Source: Alphaproteobacteria bacterium | Lineage (GTDB): Bacteria; Pseudomonadota; Alphaproteobacteria; UBA9219; RFNS01 | Assembly (NCBI GenBank): GCA_037200005.1 | Contig: JBBCGY010000002.1 | Span: 248,001-312,000 of the forward strand | Length of the DNA: 64,000 bases | Direction: 5' to 3' | Shown here: one piece after another, positions 31,194 to 41,350 of the stretch | Layout of the letters: every line of letters starts with the position of its first letter | How positions within the stretch are numbered: position 1 is the first letter of the stretch | Made by a program: the position numbers and the translations under genes | Notes under the pieces: model-generated | Database searches by the model: none | The model's input: the letters and a program-made list of their open reading frames with translations, nothing else | What the model was told of the DNA's origin: nothing

Positions 31194-32615
31194 ATGTCAG
31201 AAAAGCCAAGAACGCTTTATGACAAGATTTGGGATAGCCATGTCGTCATGCGGCAGCAGGACGGCACGGCGATCCTCTATATCGACCGGCATCTGGTGCA
31301 TGAAGTAACCAGCCCGCAGGCCTTCGCCGGCCTGCGCGCGGCGGGCAGGAAGCCCCGGCGGACGAACGCGGCCCTGGCGGTCGTGGATCATAACGTGCCG
31401 ACCGACAGCGCGCGGCAGCAGGCGATCCGCGATCCCGAATCCCGGCTCCAGGTCGAAACGCTCGGCCAAAACGTGGCCGAGGCGGGCATCACCTATTTCG
31501 ATATTCACGATACGCGCCAGGGCATCGTGCATATCATCGGGCCGGAGCAGGGATTCACGCAGCCCGGAACCACCATTGTCTGCGGCGACAGCCATACGTC
31601 CACCCATGGCGCGTTCGGCGCGCTGGCTTTCGGTATCGGCACGTCCGAGGTCGAGCATGTGCTGGCGACGCAGACTTTATTGCTGCGTCCCGCGAAAAAT
31701 ATGTGCGTGATGGTCAACGGCAAGCTTCCGCCCGGCGTCACGGCCAAGGATATGGTGCTCGCCATCGTCGGAAAAATCGGCACCGCGGGCGGCAACGGCC
31801 ACGTCATCGAATTCTCGGGCGATGCCGTGCGCGCGCTCAGCATGGAAGGCCGGATGACGGTCTGCAACATGTCGATCGAGGCCGGAGCGCGGGCGGGCAT
31901 GGTCGCGCCCGACGAAACCACTTTTGCCTATCTCAAAGGCCGCCCCTATGCGCCCCAAGGAGAGGACTGGGATCGCGCCGTCGCTTATTGGCGCAGCCTG
32001 CCGAGCGACGCGGGCGCGGTCTATGACAAAGAAGTCGTTCTGGATGCCTCGGCCATCGCGCCTTATGTGACCTGGGGCACGTCGCCGGAAGATGCGCTGC
32101 CGATTACCGGCGCCGTGCCCGATCCCGCCACCGCCAACGATGCGGGCAGGCGCGCGGCGATGCAAAGATCGCTCGATTATATGGGACTCAAGCCCGGCAT
32201 GAAGCTCGAGGATATTGCCATCGACAAAGTCTTTATCGGCTCCTGCACCAATGCCCGGATCGAGGATTTGCGCGCCGCCGCCGCCGTGGCGCGTGGGCAT
32301 AAAGTGGCGGCCAATATCTACGCCATGGTCGTGCCCGGCTCCGGCCTCGTCAAAAAGCAGGCCGAACAAGAGGGGCTGGATCGCATTTTCAAGGAGGCGG
32401 GCTTCGACTGGCGCGAGCCGGGATGCTCCATGTGCCTCGCCATGAATGAAGACCGGCTGCAGCCCGGCGAACGCTGCGCTTCGACGTCCAACCGCAATTT
32501 CGAGGGACGGCAGGGCAGGGGCGGGCGCACGCATCTGCTTTCTCCCGCCATGGCCGTCGCGGCGGCCGTAACCGGCCATCTTACCGACGTGCGCAATCTA
32601 CCGGAGGCGAGGTAA
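31194..32615 (+). CDS. leuC: 3-isopropylmalate dehydratase large subunit
   Basis: Aconitase-family enzyme of leucine synthesis, converting 2-isopropylmalate to 3-isopropylmalate with LeuD. 473 aa. The [4Fe-4S] ligand segments are [18 protein letters not shown]-like ([11 protein letters not shown]), [12 protein letters not shown] and [15 protein letters not shown]. It starts 9 bases after rplS; leuD follows after one intervening gene. Confidence 0.98.
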   Translation: MSEKPRTLYDKIWDSHVVMRQQDGTAILYIDRHLVHEVTSPQAFAGLRAAGRKPRRTNAALAVVDHNVPTDSARQQAIRDPESRLQVETLGQNVAEAGITYFDIHDTRQGIVHIIGPEQGFTQPGTTIVCGDSHTSTHGAFGALAFGIGTSEVEHVLATQTLLLRPAKNMCVMVNGKLPPGVTAKDMVLAIVGKIGTAGGNGHVIEFSGDAVRALSMEGRMTVCNMSIEAGARAGMVAPDETTFAYLKGRPYAPQGEDWDRAVAYWRSLPSDAGAVYDKEVVLDASAIAPYVTWGTSPEDALPITGAVPDPATANDAGRRAAMQRSLDYMGLKPGMKLEDIAIDKVFIGSCTNARIEDLRAAAAVARGHKVAANIYAMVVPGSGLVKKQAEQEGLDRIFKEAGFDWREPGCSMCLAMNEDRLQPGERCASTSNRNFEGRQGRGGRTHLLSPAMAVAAAVTGHLTDVRNLPEAR

Positions 32616-32617
32616 TC

Positions 32618-33088
32618 ATGGGCCGTTATGTGCAGAACAATCTTCTGACCGGCGAGCAAGTCATCTACGAAGCCAAGGTCTCGTGGGCCGTCTTTATCTT
32701 GCCTGTGATCGTGGCTTTGTTTTTCTTCGCCATCGCGTTCGTGGCGGGGACGGTTTTCTGGATCATCGCCGCCGTCGTCGCCGTTTTCAGCTTTCTTGTC
32801 GCGTGGGTCAAGCGCTTCGCCACGGAAATCGCCGTGACCAATAAGCGCGTCATTCTCAAGACCGGATTCGTCAAGCGCGACACGGTCGAGCAATTCCTGG
32901 AAGGAATCGACAGCATCTCGGTCGATCAGACCGTCACCGACCGCTTGCTCAACGCGGGCACCATCATCGTGCGCGGCAGCGGCCTCAGCTTTTCCCCGGT
33001 CAAATCGATCGACAATCCTCTGGAATTCCGCAAGCAGGTCAGCCAGCAGGTCGACCGGATCAGGAACGGGGGGATAGCGCGCGCATGA
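32618..33088 (+). CDS. PH-domain (YdbS/DUF304-like) membrane protein
   Basis: 156 aa. Two adjacent hydrophobic helices (residues 23-66) are followed by a bacterial PH domain ([57 protein letters not shown]). Proteins with this layout belong to the YdbS/YdbT group of unknown function. It sits between leuC and leuD, 2 bases after leuC and overlapping leuD by four bases. Confidence 0.88.
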   Translation: MGRYVQNNLLTGEQVIYEAKVSWAVFILPVIVALFFFAIAFVAGTVFWIIAAVVAVFSFLVAWVKRFATEIAVTNKRVILKTGFVKRDTVEQFLEGIDSISVDQTVTDRLLNAGTIIVRGSGLSFSPVKSIDNPLEFRKQVSQQVDRIRNGGIARA

Positions 33089-33723
33089 CGCCTTTCACCA
33101 AACTGACGGCGGCGGCGGCGCCTTTGCCCATGGTCAATGTCGATACCGACATGATCATCCCGAAGCAGTTCCTCAAGACCATCGAAAGAACCGGGCTGGG
33201 GAAATATCTGTTCAACGACATGCGCCGCGCGCCCGACGGCTCGGAGCGGCCCGATTTCGTGCTGAATCGCGCGCCGTACCGCGACGCGAAAATCCTGATT
33301 GCGGGCGCGAATTTCGGCTGCGGGTCGAGCCGCGAGCATGCGCCCTGGGCGCTGCTGGATTACGGCATAAGCTGCGTCATCGCGCCGAGTTTCGCCGATA
33401 TTTTCCACGGCAATTGCTTCAAGAACGGCATTTTGCCCATCGTCCTGCCGCAGGAAGAGATCGACGATCTGATACGGCAGATCAGCGGCGTGGAAACGCG
33501 CCAGGCGAACGGCGCGCCGTTGTCCATCGATCTCGAAACCCAGACCATCACCGCGCCGGACGGCAGAACGATTTCGTTCGGCGTGGATTCATTCCGGCGC
33601 GACTGCCTGTTGAAGGGCCTGGACGAAATCGGCCTGACCTTGCAGCATGAGGCCGAAATTACCGCCTTCGAGGCCAAGCAGCGCGAACAGCAGCCATGGT
33701 TATGGCAGAAGGCAGGATCGTGA
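33085..33723 (+). CDS. leuD: 3-isopropylmalate dehydratase small subunit
   Basis: Swivel-domain partner of LeuC. 212 aa: [20 protein letters not shown], the [17 protein letters not shown] motif and [13 protein letters not shown] are typical. The start overlaps the preceding gene; the stop forms a GTGA junction with leuB. Confidence 0.98.
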   Translation: MTPFTKLTAAAAPLPMVNVDTDMIIPKQFLKTIERTGLGKYLFNDMRRAPDGSERPDFVLNRAPYRDAKILIAGANFGCGSSREHAPWALLDYGISCVIAPSFADIFHGNCFKNGILPIVLPQEEIDDLIRQISGVETRQANGAPLSIDLETQTITAPDGRTISFGVDSFRRDCLLKGLDEIGLTLQHEAEITAFEAKQREQQPWLWQKAGS

Positions 33724-34811
33724 ATCTCCTTTTCCTTTCCGGCGACGGCATCGGCCCCGAAGTGATGCGCGAAGCGCGGCGCGTGCTGGATTGGTTCGCG
33801 GCGCGCAAGGGCCTCAAAATCGACGTCACGGAAATGCTGATCGGCGGCGCGTCGGTCGATCTTTACGGCGTGCCGCTCACCGATGAAACCGTCGCGGCGG
33901 CGAAGCAAGCCGACGCGGTGTTCCTCGGCGCGGTCGGCGGGCCGAAATGGGCGGGCGTGACCTATGACAAGCGCCCGGAAGCGGGATTGCTCGCCATCCG
34001 CAAGGCGCTCGATCTTTTCGCCAATCTCCGCCCCGCCGTGATTTTCGACGCGTTGCTCGACGCGTCCACCCTCAAGCCGGACGTGGTGCGCGGCCTCGAC
34101 GTGATGATCGTGCGCGAATTGGTCGGCGGGGTTTATTTCGGCCAGCCGCGCGGCATCGAAATTCTTCCCGACGGGCAAAAGCGCGGCTTCAATACGCAAA
34201 GCTATACGACCAGCGAAATCCAGCGCGTGGCGCGGGTGGCGTTCAATCTGGCGCGCGCGCGGCGCAACGCGGTCTGCTCGGTGGAAAAGGCCAATGTCAT
34301 GGAAAGCGGCGTGCTGTGGCGCGAGGTCGTGACGGAGCTGCATAAGGCCGATTATGCCGATGTCGATTTGAGCCATATGTATGCCGATAATTGCGCGATG
34401 CAACTGCTGCGCGATCCTCGGCAGTTCGATGTCATCCTGACCGACAATCTGTTCGGCGACATGCTGTCGGACGAAGCCTCGATGCTTACCGGATCGATAG
34501 GGATGCTGCCGTCCGCCTCGTTCGGCGCTGAAATCGACGGCAAGCGCGCCGCGCTGTATGAGCCGATCCACGGCTCCGCGCCCGATATCGCGGGCAAGGG
34601 CGTCGCCAATCCGCTGGCTGCCATTCTATGCGTCGAAATATGGCTGCGTCATTCTTTGCGGGATGCCGCGCTGGCGGATTTTCTGCTTGCCGCCGTCAAG
34701 CGGGTTCTGGATTCAGGCGCGCGCACCGCCGATCTTGCCGCGCCTGGGGCAGCGGCATTGTCGACGACGCAAATGGGCGATGCGGTTCTGAAAGAACTCC
34801 AGGCGGCATGA
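33720..34811 (+). CDS. leuB: 3-isopropylmalate dehydrogenase
   Basis: NAD-dependent oxidative decarboxylase of leucine synthesis. 363 aa if it starts at GTG 33720 ([20 protein letters not shown]), which forms a GTGA overlap with leuD; an ATG six codons upstream (33702) is the alternative. Motifs: [38 protein letters not shown], the [20 protein letters not shown] segment and [18 protein letters not shown]. Confidence 0.97.
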   Translation: MNLLFLSGDGIGPEVMREARRVLDWFAARKGLKIDVTEMLIGGASVDLYGVPLTDETVAAAKQADAVFLGAVGGPKWAGVTYDKRPEAGLLAIRKALDLFANLRPAVIFDALLDASTLKPDVVRGLDVMIVRELVGGVYFGQPRGIEILPDGQKRGFNTQSYTTSEIQRVARVAFNLARARRNAVCSVEKANVMESGVLWREVVTELHKADYADVDLSHMYADNCAMQLLRDPRQFDVILTDNLFGDMLSDEASMLTGSIGMLPSASFGAEIDGKRAALYEPIHGSAPDIAGKGVANPLAAILCVEIWLRHSLRDAALADFLLAAVKRVLDSGARTADLAAPGAAALSTTQMGDAVLKELQAA

Positions 34812-35233
34812 ATATCCGCGAGGCGGCCGTCGGCGATATTTTCGCCATGTACGAGATAAGATTTGCGGTCCGGGAAAACGGTTTTCCCGATTCCGCCGCC
34901 GCCACCTACAAGGACAGCATCGCGCATCTTGAATCCCTCGGCAAAGGATGGGTTTGCGAGGATGATGGGGGCGTCATGCTGGGTTTCGCTTTCGCCGAAA
35001 ATGATGGATTCATATGGGCGCTTTTGGTCAGGCCGGGCCATGAAAGGCGCGGCATCGGCACGCGGCTGCTCGATCGCTGCGTGGCGTGGCTGCGGCAAAA
35101 CGGCGTCAAGCGGGCTTGGCTTCGGACGGCGCCGGGAACCGGCGCGGAGCAGTTTTACCGCCGCCGTGGCTGGCGCGGATCGCGCCGCTGGTGGCGCAGA
35201 GAGATCAAATTCACGATGGATGTGAACGCCTAA
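34808..35233 (+). CDS. GNAT family N-acetyltransferase
   Basis: 141 aa from [19 protein letters not shown], overlapping leuB by four bases. The GNAT acetyl-CoA site is [20 protein letters not shown] (R/Q-x-x-G-x-G/A motif at residues 86-91). Acceptor unknown. The C-terminal [14 protein letters not shown] is unusually rich in Trp and Arg. Its end overlaps the convergent lipoprotein gene by four bases. Confidence 0.9.
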   Translation: MNIREAAVGDIFAMYEIRFAVRENGFPDSAAATYKDSIAHLESLGKGWVCEDDGGVMLGFAFAENDGFIWALLVRPGHERRGIGTRLLDRCVAWLRQNGVKRAWLRTAPGTGAEQFYRRRGWRGSRRWWRREIKFTMDVNA

Positions 35234-35838
35234 AATACGAAAGTCGGCATCGGGTCTTTGTCGATCCAGTCGGGAAAGGCGGTGATCTCGGCGTCGTCGC
35301 CCAGTTTGCGCGCCGTGGGATCGACCGCATAGACCGTGCCGCTCGCCGTTTCGGCCACCGAAGCGCTGTGATGGCCTGCTGTCAGCATCGGCGTATAGCC
35401 GCGCGCGACCGGCGCGGCGGTCTTGTGAAAACGCAGCAGTCCCGCGCCTTCGAGCAGGCGCAGATAGGCAAAAGCGTTATGGGTCTCATCGACGCAATCG
35501 AGCTGGCTCGGATCGACGAACCGCAGCATCGGCGCGGCGGGCAAATCATGCTCCGTGCCGGTTTTCTTCGCCGCCATGACGCGCATATGGCCGATGGTTT
35601 TGGCAAGATTCCCGCGCTCGGCGGCGGCGTCCGGCGCGCGCGGCATCATGGCGGCGATCCCGGCCCATTCCGCGCCGGAAAAAGACACTTGATCGCTATA
35701 GCGGCAGCCATAGCCATGGCAGAAAAGAAAAGAGTGCGCACCGGCATCGGCGCGCACTCTGTCTTCGACATTAGCTTGCTGCAGCGGCATGGCGCAGGAA
35801 GTAAGCGACGCCAGCAGCAGGAGAAAGGGAAGCCGTAT
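35230..35838 (-). CDS. Probable lipoprotein with a non-ATG (ATA) start
   Basis: The conserved-looking body begins FLFCHGYGCRYSDQVSFSGA and continues EWAGIAAMMPRAPDAAAERG, then QLDCVDETHNAFAYLRLL. I recall this as a common alphaproteobacterial family with CHGxGC, normally behind a lipoprotein signal. The first ATG (35790) falls after the lipobox. Upstream in frame, RLPFLLLLASLTSC is a clear lipoprotein signal, and the only start-like codon with a ribosome site (AAGGGG, 7 bases away) is ATA at 35838. Either a rare start or ATG misread as ATA. A terminator-like hairpin lies within its 5' coding region. Confidence 0.7.
   Translation of the reverse strand: MRLPFLLLLASLTSCAMPLQQANVEDRVRADAGAHSFLFCHGYGCRYSDQVSFSGAEWAGIAAMMPRAPDAAAERGNLAKTIGHMRVMAAKKTGTEHDLPAAPMLRFVDPSQLDCVDETHNAFAYLRLLEGAGLLRFHKTAAPVARGYTPMLTAGHHSASVAETASGTVYAVDPTARKLGDDAEITAFPDWIDKDPMPTFVF
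35721..35760 (-). terminator. Terminator-like hairpin inside the lipoprotein gene
   Basis: On the minus strand AGAGTGCGC pairs perfectly with GCGCACTCT (35752-35760 and 35731-35739), with an inner CCG/CGG, followed by TTTTCTTTTCT. It would end the outer-membrane protein transcript 90 bases past its stop, yet lies between the lipobox and the conserved body of the next ORF. Confidence 0.65.
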
Positions 35839-35849
35839 GGCGATACCCC

Positions 35850-36701
35850 TTAGAAGCGGAAGCGATCAGGAAAGACGGCATCCAAGGGAATCGTGACGCC
35901 GACGCGGATGTCGGGGCGGAAGCCGCCGTCGACATTGAACTCATAGCTGTTGCCGAGAGTCGACTGGCCGCTAAAGCTCGTGCCGGGCAGATAGGTGGCG
36001 GTGGCATTGCCGTAAATCTGCGTGCCCACGGGCAGATAGCGAAAACGAAGCGGCGCGCGCGCTTCCACGCCGATATAGCCGCCGACCTTCAGTTCGCTTT
36101 CCCTGAAACGGTTTACGATGCCGCTGCCGCTGGTTTCATCGGTGAAGCCGCTGTAGCATTCGTCGTCCAGTTCCAGGCCGCCGACACCGTAGAATTCGAC
36201 TTCCTGCAGGTTCGCGACCTGAAGGCCGCCGCCGAAACGGCCCGACCAGCTGGTGCCGGTCCGGATGCCGGTATCGTTGCTCATGCCGAAGTGATAATGG
36301 GCGAAAGCGTTGCGGCTGGAGTCGAAGGCGTGTCCCTGAAACTCGGCATTGAAGAAATAGGGAACGCGCCGCTCGCCGCCCCAAGGCAGGCCGGAGAATT
36401 CGCCGTAATAGCGGACGCCGCCGCCATAGTTGAAGCTTTCGGAGTTCAGATCGCCGCTGGTTTTGTTTCCGGCGTAGGTGACTTCGCCGTCCAGCCGCTT
36501 CAGCGCCGTACCGACATGGAAGGTCAGGTTAAGGTGCGACCACAGGTCTTTTTCCACCGCTGGGGGCGTCTCGACCGGAGTGGGGGCGACAGCCGGGGCG
36601 GGTTCCGCTGGCTTATGGAGTTTCGGTTTCTTCGCCATCGCGGGCGGGGCAAAGGTGAGGGCGAGAGCGGAGGCCAGAAGGATCAGGTACGGCTTTTTCA
36701 T
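35850..36701 (-). CDS. Outer-membrane beta-barrel protein
   Basis: 283 aa. Signal peptide MKKPYLILLASALALTFAPP with cleavage after AMA; then a Pro/Ala linker (residues 25-50) and alternating amphipathic strands (WSHLNLTFHVGTALKRL, NYGGGVRYYGEFSGL, FNAEFQGHAFD). It ends in an aromatic Phe (PDRFRF), as barrels inserted by the BAM complex do. No family known; a porin-like or acyl-modifying role cannot be told. Confidence 0.85.
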   Translation of the reverse strand: MKKPYLILLASALALTFAPPAMAKKPKLHKPAEPAPAVAPTPVETPPAVEKDLWSHLNLTFHVGTALKRLDGEVTYAGNKTSGDLNSESFNYGGGVRYYGEFSGLPWGGERRVPYFFNAEFQGHAFDSSRNAFAHYHFGMSNDTGIRTGTSWSGRFGGGLQVANLQEVEFYGVGGLELDDECYSGFTDETSGSGIVNRFRESELKVGGYIGVEARAPLRFRYLPVGTQIYGNATATYLPGTSFSGQSTLGNSYEFNVDGGFRPDIRVGVTIPLDAVFPDRFRF

Positions 36702-36899
36702 GGGGCGCGCCTTTTGTTGGGCTTGTTGAGGAAAACCAGGAAAAGGAAATCAGGGAGCGAAACATAGGTTGGGCCAGGGCGGCCCACACGACTATATGTA
36801 CAAAACCGCCCGGCGGCGGGCAAGGGGGTTTGTGGGATTTGCCGCAAGGGGGTATTCTATAAGTTAACGGCTGAGCAATTGCGAGGATCATCAAAGAAA

Positions 36900-37385
36900 A
36901 TGGCGTCCTTTACGATAAGACGGGCTTCAGCAGCCGACGCCGAAGCTATCGGCGAGTGCCATAGAGAAGCCATCCGGAAACGCGCGGCGGGATTTTACAG
37001 CGAGGAAATCATTGCGGATTGGGCGCGGATTCCCGATGAGATCGAAAGAAGCCGCAGGAGAGGGGAAATCGCCAACCGCGATTGGATATATCTGGTGGCG
37101 GAGGCGGACGGGGAGATTATAGGTTTCGGTATCGTCATCCCAAGCGCCAATGAATTGAGAGCGCTTTACAGCCGCCCCAACCCGCATGGCGGCGTCGGAT
37201 CATCCATCCTGGCCGCTTTGTTCGATCTTTGCCGGCAGCAGGGCTGCGCCTGGCTTGAAATGTCGTCCTCGCTCAATGCCGAAAAATTTTACCTGGATCA
37301 TGGCTTTCGAGCATTGTCCAAAAGCCATCATGTGTCGAATTCCGGCGTCCACTATGATTGCGTGAAGATGCGGATTGATTTATAG
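36900..37385 (+). CDS. GNAT family N-acetyltransferase
   Basis: 161 aa from MASFTIRRASAADAEAIGEC. The acetyl-CoA site is less typical (LYSRPNPHGGVGSSILAALF), and AEKFYLDHGFRALSKS is the usual C-terminal GNAT block. Preceded by about 200 bases of divergent promoter region shared with the outer-membrane protein. Acceptor unknown. Confidence 0.85.
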   Translation: MASFTIRRASAADAEAIGECHREAIRKRAAGFYSEEIIADWARIPDEIERSRRRGEIANRDWIYLVAEADGEIIGFGIVIPSANELRALYSRPNPHGGVGSSILAALFDLCRQQGCAWLEMSSSLNAEKFYLDHGFRALSKSHHVSNSGVHYDCVKMRIDL

Positions 37386-37460
37386 CTTTTCGGCCTGTCA
37401 TTCCGGAGAATGACAATTGCGGCTTATGTTTTGCGACCTATAGAAAGTTTTGACCTAAAA

Positions 37461-39263
37461 ATGTTCCCCCTTTCCCGCATCCGGAATTTCTCGATCATCG
37501 CCCATATCGATCATGGGAAGTCGACGCTCGCCGACCGGCTCATAGAAAAATGCGGCGCGGTCGAACTGCGCGACATGAAGGCGCAGATGCTCGACAGCAT
37601 GGATATCGAGCGCGAGCGCGGCATCACCATCAAGGCGCAGACCGTTCGCTTGCTCTATAAGGCCAAGGACGGCGAGGAATATCAGCTCAATCTGATGGAC
37701 ACGCCCGGCCATGTCGATTTCGCCTATGAGGTCAGCCGTTCGCTCGCCGCCTGTGAAGGCTCGATCCTGGTGGTCGACGCCTCTCAGGGCGTGGAGGCGC
37801 AGACGCTGGCGAATGTGTATCAGGCGCTCGACAATCACCATGAAATCGTGCCGGTGCTGAACAAAATCGACCTGCCCGCCGCCGAGCCGGATCGGGTGAA
37901 ACAACAGATCGAGGACGTGATCGGCCTCGACGCCAGCGACGCGGTGCTGATTTCCGCCAAGACCGGCATCGGCATCGGCGATGTGCTGGAAGCCGTGGTG
38001 ACGCGCCTGCCCGCGCCGAAGGGCGATCCCGACGCGCCGCTCAAGGCGCTGCTGGTGGATAGCTGGTATGACTCCTATCTCGGCGTCGTCATCCTGGTGC
38101 GCGTGGTGGACGGCACGATCCGCAAGGGGCAGAAGGTGCGCTTCATGGCGACGGCGGCGACGCGCGACATCGATCATGTCGGCATTTTCACGCCGAAGAA
38201 ATTAGAGACCGGCGAGCTTGGCCCCGGCGAGATGGGCTTTATCACGGCGGGCATCAAGCAGATCAGCGATACCAAGGTCGGCGACACGATCACCGAGGAA
38301 AAGCGGCTCGCCGCCGCGCCGCTGCCGGGGTTCAAGCCTTCGGTGCCGGTGGTGTTCTGCGGGTTGTTCCCCGCCGATGCCGCAGAATTCGAGCATCTGC
38401 GGGAGTCGCTGGGCAAATTAGCACTGAACGACGCGAGCTTTCAGTTCGAGGCGGAAAGCTCCGCCGCGCTGGGCTTCGGATTTCGTTGCGGATTTCTGGG
38501 GCTGTTGCATCTGGAGATTATCCAGGAGCGGCTGGAGCGCGAATTCAATCTCGATCTCATCACCACCGCGCCGTCGGTGATCTACAAGGTTCACCTCACC
38601 AACGGCACGGTGAAGGAGCTTCACAATCCCGCCGACATGCCCGATCCGGTGCGCGTCGATCATATCGAGGAGCCATGGATCAAGGCGACGATCTTCACGC
38701 CTGACGAGCATCTGGGAAGCATCCTGGCGCTTTGCAACGATAGGCGCGGCGAGCAGGTGGAGCTGACCTATGTCGGATCGCGGGCGATGCTGGTCTATCT
38801 TCTGCCGCTCGGCGAAGTGGTGTTCGATTTTTACGACCGGCTGAAATCGATCAGCCGGGGCTATGCCAGCTTCGATTACGTGCTGGCCGAATATCGCACC
38901 GGCGAATTGGTCAATATGTCGATCATGGTCAATGGCGATCCGGTCGATGCGCTGGCGATCATCGTGCACCGCGGCGCGGCGGAGAAGCGTGGGCGGCAGC
39001 TATGCGAGCGGCTCAAGGAGCTTATCCCGCAGCAATTGTTCAAGATCGCGGTGCAGGCCGCCATCGGTGGCAAGATCGTCGCGCGCGAGACGATTTCGGC
39101 GCTGCGCAAGGACGTCACGGCCAAATGCTATGGCGGCGACATTTCCCGCAAGCGCAAACTTCTCGACAAGCAGAAGGAAGGCAAAAAGCGGATGCGCCAG
39201 TTCGGCGAAGTCGAAATCCCGCAATCGGCCTTCATCGCGGCGCTGAAGATGGACGATAGATAG
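37461..39263 (+). CDS. lepA: Elongation factor 4 (back-translocase)
   Basis: Ribosome-associated translational GTPase. 600 aa from [20 protein letters not shown]; an ORF 17 codons longer exists but lacks similarity. G1 [10 protein letters not shown]2 RGITI, G3 DTPGHVDF, G4 NKIDLP, then domains II, III and V and the LepA C-terminal domain ([20 protein letters not shown]). Its last 32 bases overlap the convergent 39232-39738 gene. Confidence 0.98.
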   Translation: MFPLSRIRNFSIIAHIDHGKSTLADRLIEKCGAVELRDMKAQMLDSMDIERERGITIKAQTVRLLYKAKDGEEYQLNLMDTPGHVDFAYEVSRSLAACEGSILVVDASQGVEAQTLANVYQALDNHHEIVPVLNKIDLPAAEPDRVKQQIEDVIGLDASDAVLISAKTGIGIGDVLEAVVTRLPAPKGDPDAPLKALLVDSWYDSYLGVVILVRVVDGTIRKGQKVRFMATAATRDIDHVGIFTPKKLETGELGPGEMGFITAGIKQISDTKVGDTITEEKRLAAAPLPGFKPSVPVVFCGLFPADAAEFEHLRESLGKLALNDASFQFEAESSAALGFGFRCGFLGLLHLEIIQERLEREFNLDLITTAPSVIYKVHLTNGTVKELHNPADMPDPVRVDHIEEPWIKATIFTPDEHLGSILALCNDRRGEQVELTYVGSRAMLVYLLPLGEVVFDFYDRLKSISRGYASFDYVLAEYRTGELVNMSIMVNGDPVDALAIIVHRGAAEKRGRQLCERLKELIPQQLFKIAVQAAIGGKIVARETISALRKDVTAKCYGGDISRKRKLLDKQKEGKKRMRQFGEVEIPQSAFIAALKMDDR

Positions 39264-39738
39264 CAGCGGCGGCGGGCCTGGGCTGCGGCGGGGTAGGCTG
39301 CGTCAGGGCGCTATTGTCGTTATGGTTTGCGGGCGCGTGGGGCGGCGTCGAAATGTATGAAACGGCTCCTGAAAGAATAAAGCCCGCGGCGGCCGGAACG
39401 ACAAACGCAGTCACGCGCGCGAGCCGGGACGGGGCCTGATAGTGGAGAGATCGGGCGCTCAGATACCCGTTTCCAGCCGCCGTCATAAGAGTGGCGATCG
39501 CCGTGATAGCGGTGCTCATCGCTCCAACAGCGGCTCCGAGTCCCCCCTGCGCGATGGCAACGAACGGATTGGGATTGACGGCATGGGAGGCGAGCGCGCC
39601 GCCTATGCCGCCGCTGACGGCTGATGCCGCCATAATCTTCTTGAAATGTCTGTTCATAATCCTGGTCATGTCCGCGGCATGGCGGGTCAAGCCGTTCGCG
39701 CATCTGGAAAATAGCGTTTGCGTGGCAATGGCGGACAT
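39232..39738 (-). CDS. Unknown small membrane protein
   Basis: 168 aa from [17 protein letters not shown], with a strong GAGGAGAT ribosome site. Two or three hydrophobic helices ([59 protein letters not shown]) and a Pro-rich tail. It overlaps the lepA 3' end. No family known. Codon use and the ribosome site favour a real gene. Confidence 0.6.
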   Translation of the reverse strand: MSAIATQTLFSRCANGLTRHAADMTRIMNRHFKKIMAASAVSGGIGGALASHAVNPNPFVAIAQGGLGAAVGAMSTAITAIATLMTAAGNGYLSARSLHYQAPSRLARVTAFVVPAAAGFILSGAVSYISTPPHAPANHNDNSALTQPTPPQPRPAAAAIYRPSSAPR

Positions 39739-39831
39739 ATCGATCTCCTCGATTACTGATGATGTAATGCTGTTTCTATAGCACGCCGCGTCCATCTTTT
39801 GAATGGTGGAATCGCATTCACCATATCCCGG

Positions 39832-40518
39832 TCATGCCGCCAGCACGGGCTTGAGCAGGCGTCCGACTTGTCCCTGCGGGCCGCAATTTCCTATCGCGAC
39901 GCGGCAGGCAACGACTTGATTTTGCGGAATGTCACTGCGGTCGACCACGAGTATCCTTCGCGCCATTTCCGATGTATCGTGATCGATCCGCACGGCGATG
40001 TGCGGCATGTAATCGTCGCCGCGCCTCGTCAGGAAGTCTTCCGGCGGAACGACGCCGGCCAGGGAATTCACGATCCGTTCCTGCAGACGCAGCAAGGGGG
40101 TTTTCGCGCGCACCTCGATCCAATCCATATGATGCAGTTCATCGCGATTCATGCCGTGGCTTTTGCCGCGCGAAAGGAGGGCGGCGCTGTCGAATTTCGG
40201 CACGCAGGAAAGGCTGGCGATGCCGCGCGTCTCGATGGGGAAAGTCGTTCCGACAAGATGCGTGAGCTGGTATTGCACTTCGCGAACCGTTTCCTGGGCG
40301 ACGCGCACATGCATCAGCGTGCAGTGCGGCAGCGAAAGCCGCATGTCGTTTCCCGGTATTTCCGATAATTCGTAATAAGACGGAGCTCTTTGGTTCAGGC
40401 GCCGCGACAGTTTGATCGCCGCCCGCCGGAAGCTCAAAGTGGGCGGGGCCTCTTCGTCGGGAACGAGGCATATGTTCAGCAGCGTATCGAGCTCCAGCTT
40501 TTCATACGTCTTTGGCAT
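39832..40518 (-). CDS. Unknown protein, possibly 2H-phosphoesterase-like
   Basis: 228 aa, soluble. It has two spaced histidine motifs, LPHCTLMHV (about residue 64) and YMPHIAVRI (about residue 170). These resemble the H-x-T/S-h pair of 2H phosphoesterases (2'-5' RNA ligase-like), but the second has Ala where Ser/Thr is usual. The N-terminus (MPKTYEKLELDTLLNICLVP) fits a first beta strand. Alternative: an unrelated family. Function unproven. Confidence 0.6.
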   Translation of the reverse strand: MPKTYEKLELDTLLNICLVPDEEAPPTLSFRRAAIKLSRRLNQRAPSYYELSEIPGNDMRLSLPHCTLMHVRVAQETVREVQYQLTHLVGTTFPIETRGIASLSCVPKFDSAALLSRGKSHGMNRDELHHMDWIEVRAKTPLLRLQERIVNSLAGVVPPEDFLTRRGDDYMPHIAVRIDHDTSEMARRILVVDRSDIPQNQVVACRVAIGNCGPQGQVGRLLKPVLAA

Positions 40519-40702
40519 ATACCTAGTCCTTTTATAATATCAGCCACTCCATGCATTTATAATCCGCCTGTCGCGGAATTTCCATGGATAATCGCACGTT
40601 GCGCATGCAGCCAATCGGTGTTTTACTATCCGGAATGACCTGGGAGGCGTGTTCCGAATGCCCGTGTTTTCGTTAATTTTCACCCATAAACAATCGCGCC
40701 GG

Positions 40703-41350
40703 ATGAAGCCCGCCAAAATTCTGGGACTTCATATTGCGCTGGCGGTCGCGCTTCTGTCGCTTAACTCGCCTGTATATGCCGCTGCCGAGCGCGAGAAATG
40801 CCTGGCGGTCGCCGAAAACGATCCCGATCGCGCGATGGTCGATTCCGGCATCGCTTTGCGGCAAAATCCGGGCGACCGGGATGCGATGTTGTGCCGCGCC
40901 ACGGCGGAATTCAATATCGGCGATTTTCCGGCGGCGGGCAGGCACTTCCATGATCTGGCGCGCGCGGCGGGACAGGACAACAAAATTGTCGCCGGCATGC
41001 TGGCCAAGGCCGGATGGGCTTTCCTGCGCGCGGGCAATGCCAAGGTGGCGGAACAGGAGCTTGCGCTCGCGGTTCATCGCGATCCCGGCAATATGCAGTA
41101 TTGGCAGGATCATGCCGCCGCCCTGATGAGCCTGGAGCGTTATTGGGATGCCGTCAGGGAACTCGATTACGTCATCAAGCGCGATCCCACGGCGGCGGAC
41201 GCCCTGGCCTTCCGCGCCGATTGCTGGCTCAAGCTGGGACAAGACGCGAAGGCGCGCAGCGACAGCCAGGCCGCCTTGGCGCTCAAGCCGAAACATGATC
41301 TCGCTTCCGCCGTCGCGGTGAAATTGCCGCCTCCGCCCGAGCAAAAATGA
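40703..41350 (+). CDS. Exported TPR-repeat protein
   Basis: 215 aa from MKPAKILGLHIALAVALLSL, a signal peptide cut after VYA. An ATG 15 codons upstream with a GGGAGG site (40641-40646) is a possible alternative start. The mature part holds four to five TPR-like helix pairs (AMVDSGIALRQNPGDRDAML; AKVAEQELALAVHRDPGNMQ; AVRELDYVIKRDPTAADALA). Probably periplasmic, a protein-protein adaptor. Overlaps gluQ by four bases. Confidence 0.8.
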   Translation: MKPAKILGLHIALAVALLSLNSPVYAAAEREKCLAVAENDPDRAMVDSGIALRQNPGDRDAMLCRATAEFNIGDFPAAGRHFHDLARAAGQDNKIVAGMLAKAGWAFLRAGNAKVAEQELALAVHRDPGNMQYWQDHAAALMSLERYWDAVRELDYVIKRDPTAADALAFRADCWLKLGQDAKARSDSQAALALKPKHDLASAVAVKLPPPPEQK

